Of a DNA stretch of 8,138 bases, positions 1-2,865 are shown one piece after another. This DNA is from Candidatus Parcubacteria bacterium (GTDB lineage Bacteria > Patescibacteriota > Minisyncoccia > Phycocordibacterales > Zambryskibacteraceae): contig JAIFWL010000014.1 in the NCBI GenBank assembly GCA_019661845.1, positions 1 to 8,138 on the forward strand. The letters run 5' to 3'. The notes beneath the pieces are model-generated. The model was not told the DNA's origin, did no database searches, and worked only from the letters and a program-made list of their open reading frames with translations. Each line of letters starts with the position of its first letter. The stretch's first letter is position 1. Made by a program: the position numbers and the translations under genes.

Positions 1-207
1 AGATGTTCCATGGGAAACACCGCTGACGCTCTTAACCTCTACGAAGTGAATCACCTCACCTTTCCTGGCCACTATATCTATCTCGCCCCACTTACGGAGG
101 TAATTCCTCTCTACTATCGTATATCCCCTATTCTTAAGGAAATCACAGGCGATATTCTCCCCTATATCTCCTAACTTCCTCTTCTCTGTTCTATTGTCGA
201 GTTTCAT
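1..207 (-). CDS. yraN: YraN/UPF0102 family putative endonuclease, N-terminal 69 residues (runs off window)
   Basis: The reverse strand is open from an ATG at 205-207 to the window edge, giving 69 residues without a stop. The N-terminus has the family pattern: a GDIGENIACDFL helix (residues 13-24), then RGYTIVERNYLRKWGEIDIVA, then EVIHFVEVKS. The GEID and VEVK segments (Asp43 to Lys59 region) are the (G)-E-I-D...E-V-K core of the restriction-endonuclease/RecB-like fold. Family members are about 110-130 aa, so roughly half is present. The family is widely conserved but its physiological substrate is not settled; a role in DNA processing is the usual guess. There is no Shine-Dalgarno, and a possible -10 lies only about 15 bases upstream, so translation may be near-leaderless. 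No start upstream of 207 looks better. The family call is confident; the biological role is unknown. Confidence 0.9.
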   Translation of the reverse strand, partial: MKLDNRTEKRKLGDIGENIACDFLKNRGYTIVERNYLRKWGEIDIVARKGEVIHFVEVKSVSGVSHGTS

Positions 208-221
208 GTTTAACGTTCTAT

Positions 222-242
222 GGTATAAGTTTCATATGAAAC
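222..242 (-). promoter_or_regulatory. Possible yraN promoter with a 14-bp palindromic operator
   Basis: Read leftward, TATACC (plus 222-227) is a fair -10 placing the transcript start near 215, about 8 bases before the yraN ATG. Just upstream, in the -35/-10 spacer, sits the perfect palindrome GTTTCATATGAAAC (229-242). Its half-site GTTTCAT recurs at 201-207, overlapping the start codon. No good -35 is visible. A repressor site is plausible but inferred. Confidence 0.35.
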
Positions 243-353
243 GTAGGTATGTGGGGTATTATCTAAAATATGGCTTAAATTAAAGACATTCTGGGGCATG
301 TAGGGACATTTGTCTGTAAACTAGGTGTCTTTTAATACCCATCATCCCCACAA

Positions 354-372
354 TTGTCCACAGTTATCAACA
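354..372 (+). promoter_or_regulatory. Two tandem DnaA-box-like 9-mers
   Basis: TTGTCCACA (354-362) and TTATCAACA (364-372) each differ by one base from the DnaA box TTATCCACA. They lie in the same orientation 10 bp apart, about one helical turn, as in many DnaA-binding clusters. A third, exact box lies at 757-765 in the opposite orientation. No dnaA or dnaN is in view, so this may be a DnaA-titration or regulatory site rather than oriC. Confidence 0.4.
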
Positions 373-434
373 TTATTACCTAATTTGCCTTATTCCTACG
401 GCCTTTCTCGGACACACGATATGTCGTTTAAAAC

Positions 435-466
435 AAAAACCCACTGTCGAGGGGTCCGGCAGTGGG
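435..466 (-). terminator. Rho-independent terminator, leftward transcription
   Basis: A 10-bp stem (440-449 with 457-466, one G-U wobble) closes a 7-base loop. On the minus strand it is followed by TTTTTGTTTT (plus 430-439). The T-tract lies only on the minus-strand side, so it ends a leftward transcript. The nearest leftward gene is xth, 311 bases upstream of this hairpin, so it either ends a long xth 3' tail or a separate small RNA. Confidence 0.75.
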
Positions 467-739
467 GGTTCCATCTGCCAAGGGGGATTGGCTAATGGTA
501 ATTATTAGGCTGTCAGAAGAGGATTCCAGAGAACGAGGTGGCACGGCTGTGCTGAAGCCACAAAAAATAGATAAGATTGGGGGCTTTCCACATCTGCTTG
601 TTCCTCGAAGACCAGAAAGTCTTCTAGGTTCTACGGAGTGCGCTTCTCCAAAGATCAAGATGGTCAACTTCTAATGCTTGCTAGAGAGTAAAACAATATC
701 CGTCGTCCGTCTGAAATCAATGATATCTTGTCAAGGACA
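435..739 (-). ncRNA. Candidate structured small RNA of unknown class
   Basis: Between a leftward promoter-like sequence (746-774) and the leftward terminator (435-466) lie several hairpins. They are: CCAT/ATGG plus GCCAA/TTGGC with a 2x2 internal loop (471-498); GTGGC-CGGC/GCTG-GCCAC (538-561); CCT-GAAGAC/GTCTTC-AGG with one mismatch and a 6-base loop (603-628); and GGAG/CTCC (635-649). This density within 210 bp, in a gene-dense region with no credible ORF, suggests an RNA gene. It matches no class I can identify: the 3' TψC arm of tmRNA, the conserved RNase P segments and the SRP apical loop are not present. The 5' end is a guess from the promoter. The alternative is an xth 3' UTR. Confidence 0.35.
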
Positions 740-745
740 AAATGC

Positions 746-775
746 ATAATAAAAACTGTGGATAACTTTGTCCTT
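746..775 (-). promoter_or_regulatory. Leftward promoter-like sequence with exact DnaA box in the spacer
   Basis: On the minus strand AGGACA (plus 769-774), a 17-base spacer and TATTAT (plus 746-751) form a plausible sigma-70 promoter. The spacer holds an exact DnaA box TTATCCACA (plus 757-765, read as TGTGGATAA on the plus strand). A 9-bp inverted repeat, AAGGACAAA (733-741) and TTTGTCCTT (767-775), brackets the whole element. It begins right after the xth stop codon. DnaA binding here would block or tune the promoter; that is inferred. Confidence 0.35.
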
Positions 776-777
776 TA

Positions 778-1575
778 TTATTTCAATACTAAAACAACTG
801 GGCAATGATCAGAACCATAGACTTGAGGGAGGATATCAGCACTCTTCACCCTGTCCTTTAGAGTAGGAGAGATGAATAAGTAATCTATCCTCCAACCTAC
901 ATTCCTCTCACGAGAGTTGGCGAAATGACTCCACCACGTGTAGTAGCCCTTACCTTGTTTAAACAGGCGAAATGTATCGATAAATCCAGCCTTGATGATA
1001 CTGACAATCCCTTCACGCTCCTCGATGGTGAAGCCCTTCTTGCCCTCATTACTCTTAGGGTTAGCCAGGTCATCTGGAGTATGGGCGACGTTAAGGTCTC
1101 CGCCGAATACTACTGGCTTCCTCTTCTGTAACTCCTTCATATACTCGAGGAAGGCGGGGTCCCAGTGCTTGTGCCTCAAGGATAGGCGAGAGAGGTCGTC
1201 CTTGGCATTGGGCGTATAGACCGAAACAACGAAAAAGTCCTTAAATTCAGCCGTTATTACGCGCCCCTCCTTGGTTGGGTCGCCGTAGCCGTCGTCTTCT
1301 AACCCATATTTCTTAGCTATCTTCTCCGGAAGCCCATTTACTACCGAAAGGGGCTTAATCTTGGTAAAAATAGCGGTGCCGCTGTAACCCTTCTTCTCTG
1401 CACTATTCCAATACTCCTCGTAGTCAGGCAAATCCACTTCAGACTGGTGCTCCTGGGCCTTAGTTTCCTGTAGAAGGAGGATATCTGGCTGGTGCTCCTC
1501 GATGAAGGGGAGGAAGAGGCCCTTCTTGTGTACCGCTCGGATACCATTCACATTCCAGGAGATAATTTTGTGCAT
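778..1575 (-). CDS. xth: Exodeoxyribonuclease III / AP endonuclease (ExoIII family)
   Basis: The product is a 265-aa Mg-dependent AP endonuclease and 3'-5' exonuclease that incises DNA at abasic sites and cleans 3' ends in base excision repair in the cytoplasm. The family-1 motifs are all visible: ISWNVNGIRA at 5-14 (Asn8), LLLQETKAQ with metal-binding Glu37, VYTPNAKDD with catalytic Tyr120, GGDLNVAH with Asp160 and Asn162, TWWSHF at 213-218, WRIDYLF with Asp231, and terminal GSDHCPVV with Asp256-His257. The length fits the Bacillus ExoA-like short form (about 250-265 aa). The ATG at 1575 was chosen because MHKIISWNVNG matches family N-termini. A GTG at 1596 would add seven unmatched residues and would start inside a palindrome. 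No Shine-Dalgarno is seen. It is transcribed alone, divergently from the next gene. No terminator directly follows the stop; the nearest leftward one is at 435-466. Confidence 0.96.
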   Translation of the reverse strand: MHKIISWNVNGIRAVHKKGLFLPFIEEHQPDILLLQETKAQEHQSEVDLPDYEEYWNSAEKKGYSGTAIFTKIKPLSVVNGLPEKIAKKYGLEDDGYGDPTKEGRVITAEFKDFFVVSVYTPNAKDDLSRLSLRHKHWDPAFLEYMKELQKRKPVVFGGDLNVAHTPDDLANPKSNEGKKGFTIEEREGIVSIIKAGFIDTFRLFKQGKGYYTWWSHFANSRERNVGWRIDYLFISPTLKDRVKSADILPQVYGSDHCPVVLVLK

Positions 1576-1656
1576 CCCGTTAGAGATAGGACACACTAGC
1601 GTGTCCGTAGTTACTTTTCATATTCTGATATTACCACACTAGAGATCTCTAACGGG
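1576..1656. repeat. 12-bp perfect inverted repeat flanking a 57-bp promoter segment
   Basis: CCCGTTAGAGAT (1576-1587) and ATCTCTAACGGG (1645-1656) are exact inverse copies. Each copy reads ATCTCTAACGGG toward the gene it faces: one directly abuts the xth ATG, the other precedes the promoter of the gene at 1695. The left arm is followed by a near-perfect palindrome, GGACACACTAGCGTGTCC (1589-1606). The right arm overlaps the perfect palindrome TAGAGATCTCTA (1640-1651). Possible readings are a shared operator for the divergent pair or an invertible promoter segment. Confidence 0.6.
1628..1636 (-). promoter_or_regulatory. Extended -10 promoter candidate for xth
   Basis: Read leftward the sequence is TGG-TAATAT, an extended -10 (TGn plus hexamer), which would start transcription near 1621 and leave a leader of about 45 bases. 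No clear -35 is present. It lies inside the 12-bp inverted repeat. Confidence 0.4.
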
Positions 1657-1676
1657 GCATGTATCCTTTTTCATTA

Positions 1677-1685
1677 TGGTACAAT
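1677..1685 (+). promoter_or_regulatory. Extended -10 promoter for the membrane-protein gene at 1695
   Basis: TGG-TACAAT is an extended -10 whose predicted start (about 1692) is only a few bases before the ATG at 1695, so the mRNA would be leaderless or nearly so. No -35 match is seen at 17 bases. The stretch TACAATATTTA is repeated exactly in the promoter at 2843-2851. Confidence 0.55.
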
Positions 1686-1694
1686 ATTTAACAA

Positions 1695-2159
1695 ATGATG
1701 ACTAAAGGGAAAGTAATTACGATAGTTCTCTCACTCCTCGTTATCCTCGTATTGCTCGGAGGAGGATTCTGGATTTATAAACAAGCTAAGCCTGAAGAGC
1801 TAGCAGCGGAGAAAGCTGAAAAGTTGGAACTCTCCCAAATTTCTTTAGAAGGACAAATTGCCGCTGTGAAAGAGGGTAGTATCGTTATCAATGCGAGTAG
1901 GGTAGAGCGTAGCTCAGAGGGCAACAAGGTAAGACAGTATGAAAAGGAGGTATTTCTAAATACACAAGTAATTTTCCAAGCTTCTGTAACTCAAACTTCG
2001 ACAGAGGTATTGAGTGCCAAAGAGGTGGTATCTAAGGTAAGAGTAGGGGATAAGGCAGTATTTTATGGCTCAGGGACCGTTAAATCCCTAGAGGCGGATA
2101 AGTTCACAGCAACCAAAATCACCATTCTTGAGAAGAGTACCTTAAGACAAGCTAAGTAA
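1695..2159 (+). CDS. Small single-pass membrane-anchored protein, function unknown (DUF5666-like fold possible)
   Basis: The product is 154 aa. After a short basic N-terminus (MMTKGK) a strong hydrophobic segment spans residues 7-28, followed by a charged Lys/Glu/Ala linker (29-46). The remainder (about 49-147) alternates short beta-type segments: LEGQIAAVKEGSIVINA, a charged loop, EVFLNTQVIF, VRVGDKAVFYGSGTV and FTATKITIL. The pattern 'G.I..V..GSIVI ... T.V ... V.VGD.. ... A.KI.I' resembles small OB/DUF5666-like secreted domains, but the match is by eye only. The likely topology is N-in with the domain outside. There is no cysteine. Two starts are possible, ATG 1695 or 1698, with no Shine-Dalgarno and a -10 nine bases upstream, so it is probably leaderless. 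It stands alone between the divergent xth and the downstream cassette; no terminator hairpin follows its TAA. No function is assigned. Confidence 0.85.
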   Translation: MMTKGKVITIVLSLLVILVLLGGGFWIYKQAKPEELAAEKAEKLELSQISLEGQIAAVKEGSIVINASRVERSSEGNKVRQYEKEVFLNTQVIFQASVTQTSTEVLSAKEVVSKVRVGDKAVFYGSGTVKSLEADKFTATKITILEKSTLRQAK

Positions 2160-2185
2160 GTTATACACTTTTTATCCCCATTTTC

Positions 2186-2214
2186 TTGACTTTTGCATAA
2201 TTTAGGGGTATACT
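2186..2214 (+). promoter_or_regulatory. Near-consensus sigma-70 promoter of the lipoprotein cassette
   Basis: TTGACT (2186-2191), a 17-base spacer and TATACT (2209-2214) form the best -35/-10 pair in the window. The start would be near 2221, giving a leader of about 78 bases before the ATG at 2299. The other promoters here lack a -35 and sit almost on the start codon. Confidence 0.75.
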
Positions 2215-2231
2215 AATTACAGAACGTATTA

Positions 2232-2293
2232 GCGGGTAAGTCTACCCGTCTATATACGATGGAACCATTTTTCCGCCTAGGCGGGGAAGGAGG
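2232..2293 (+). promoter_or_regulatory. Structured 5' leader with strong Shine-Dalgarno
   Basis: The leader holds a hairpin CGGGTA/TACCCG with a 4-base loop (2233-2248) and a perfect 12-bp palindrome CCGCCTAGGCGG (2273-2284). AAGGAGG (2287-2293) follows, 5 bases before the ATG at 2299. The left half of the palindrome (CCGCCT) could pair either with its own right half or, with one mismatch, with the AGGAGG of the ribosome site, so translational control is possible. This is the only strong Shine-Dalgarno in the window. Confidence 0.5.
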
Positions 2294-2298
2294 GCCTC

Positions 2299-2778
2299 AT
2301 GGCCAAGCGGATAGTGTCGGCGATCGTCGTCGTACTCGCGTTGGGGTCGTGGGGCTGTGGTGGTAAGGCCCCCACTTCCCCTGGTCCTACACAGGCGCCA
2401 CCAGGACCATCGTTCCAGGTGTTGACCTACGAGCGTCCGAGTGTTGAGCGCCCGGACAAGAAGGATTCCCTGATTCTTCGGGTGAAAATAATCAAGTTGG
2501 AAGCCGGCCAATGGCAATCGGTGGTCAGCTTCGAATATATCCAAATGGAGCGCAGCGAGGATCTGATGAGGTTCAGCGCGAACATCAGCTCCGTCCCGTT
2601 CCAAGATGGGGTGCAGTACGGCGCCTGTGCCGTTGACCCAGCTCGGGAGACGAACGATTGCCGAAGCTTGGCAATCGACGGCATCCAGTTGGTGGCGATC
2701 AAGCCGATCACCACTAACCTGGGCGAGCAGTCGACCATGGCTCTCTTCAAGAGGGCTGGGAGTCAAATCGTTCAGTGA
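2299..2778 (+). CDS. Putative secreted lipoprotein, function unknown, GC-rich
   Basis: The product is 159 aa. A short basic start (MAKR) and hydrophobic core (5-16) lead to SWGC with Cys20, a slightly atypical lipobox (Trp at -2), so it is probably lipidated and membrane-anchored. A Pro/Gly/Thr-rich linker (24-37) follows, then a beta-rich domain of about 120 aa: SLILRVKIIKL, VVSFEYIQM, FSANISSVPFQDG, IQLVAIKPI. Cys110 and Cys121 could form a disulfide outside the cell. I recognise no family. The start is fixed by an AAGGAGG ribosome site, unlike every neighbour. Base composition also differs: sampled 60-base lines run 47-67% G+C against 35-40% in the adjacent genes, and it is the only complete gene here ending in TGA. 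With its own promoter and terminator it forms a complete single-gene unit. Transfer from a GC-richer bacterium is the simplest explanation; an assembly join should also be excluded. Confidence 0.8.
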   Translation: MAKRIVSAIVVVLALGSWGCGGKAPTSPGPTQAPPGPSFQVLTYERPSVERPDKKDSLILRVKIIKLEAGQWQSVVSFEYIQMERSEDLMRFSANISSVPFQDGVQYGACAVDPARETNDCRSLAIDGIQLVAIKPITTNLGEQSTMALFKRAGSQIVQ

Positions 2779-2801
2779 AAGCTGAGCACTTAGTAAACCT
2801 G

Positions 2802-2830
2802 AGGCCCAGAGAGCAATCTCTGGGCCTTTT
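2802..2830 (+). terminator. Strong Rho-independent terminator of the lipoprotein gene
   Basis: A perfect 11-bp stem (2802-2812 with 2817-2827) closes a GCAA tetraloop of the stable GNRA type and is followed by TTT, then CAATTTTT. It lies 23 bases after the TGA and isolates the cassette from the pilus block. The arm sequences are symmetrical but the T-rich tail lies only on the rightward side. Confidence 0.92.
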
Positions 2831-2842
2831 CAATTTTTCTTG

Positions 2843-2851
2843 TGCTACAAT
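2843..2851 (+). promoter_or_regulatory. Extended -10 promoter of the adhesin-pilB unit
   Basis: TGC-TACAAT (TGn extended -10) begins 12 bases after the preceding terminator's last stem-side T's. The start would be near 2858, about 8 bases before the ATG at 2866. It shares TACAATATTTA with the promoter at 1677-1685. The -35 position falls inside the terminator stem and does not match consensus. Confidence 0.55.
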
Positions 2852-2865
2852 ATTTATTAGCTTTA

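Larger units (their letters stand above)
208..777. other. 570-bp gap without a convincing protein gene
   Basis: No reading frame here has a credible protein. The two short overlapping frames at 428-674 are low-complexity and share bases with RNA hairpins. The gap contains a yraN promoter candidate (222-242), an 8-bp inverted repeat GGGTATTA/TAATACCC (about 254-261 and 333-340), two adjacent DnaA-box-like 9-mers (354-372), a minus-strand terminator (435-466), a run of hairpins (471-650) and a DnaA box within a leftward promoter-like sequence (746-775). It could be an RNA gene plus regulatory sites, or an origin-like segment. No tRNA cloverleaf, tmRNA or RNase P consensus was found. Confidence 0.6.

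Noticed and set aside
532..547. T-box-like string AACGAGGTGGCAC on the plus strand, suggesting a tRNA-sensing leader
   Set aside because: There is no downstream plus-strand gene for about 1.1 kb, no plus-strand terminator follows, and the invariant ACCGCG end is not matched. The bases form a simple hairpin instead.
575..630. Minus-strand GGTC...GGAACAAGCAG resembling the SRP RNA apical loop
   Set aside because: The bases flanking it fold into a different hairpin (603-628), and the symmetric internal loop with GGAA tetraloop of SRP RNA is not formed.
428..674. Two overlapping short frames (79 codons minus, 70 codons plus) as possible small proteins
   Set aside because: They overlap each other and the hairpins, one starts within the terminator stem, and neither has a ribosome site or protein-like pattern. 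The region looks like RNA, not protein.
778..1596. GTG start at 1596 for xth
   Set aside because: It adds seven residues absent from the family and starts inside a palindrome. The ATG at 1575 gives the standard N-terminus.
1659..1691. Ten-codon upstream ORF before the 1695 gene
   Set aside because: It spans the -10 element, so it would lie mostly upstream of the transcript start. There is no ribosome site.
2161..2180. TTATACACT and TTTATCCCCA as further DnaA boxes
   Set aside because: The first has a mismatch in a conserved end base, the second is a poorer match, and they lie far from the cluster in AT-rich sequence, so chance is likely.
2242..2766. 174-codon minus-strand frame opposite the lipoprotein gene
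   Set aside because: GC-rich genes often leave long open frames on the opposite strand. The plus-strand gene has promoter, ribosome site, signal peptide and terminator; the minus frame has none.
2842..2865. GTG start at 2842 for the large surface protein
   Set aside because: It would lie upstream of the -10 and of the expected transcript start, and would place an extra hydrophobic stretch before the basic signal-peptide start.
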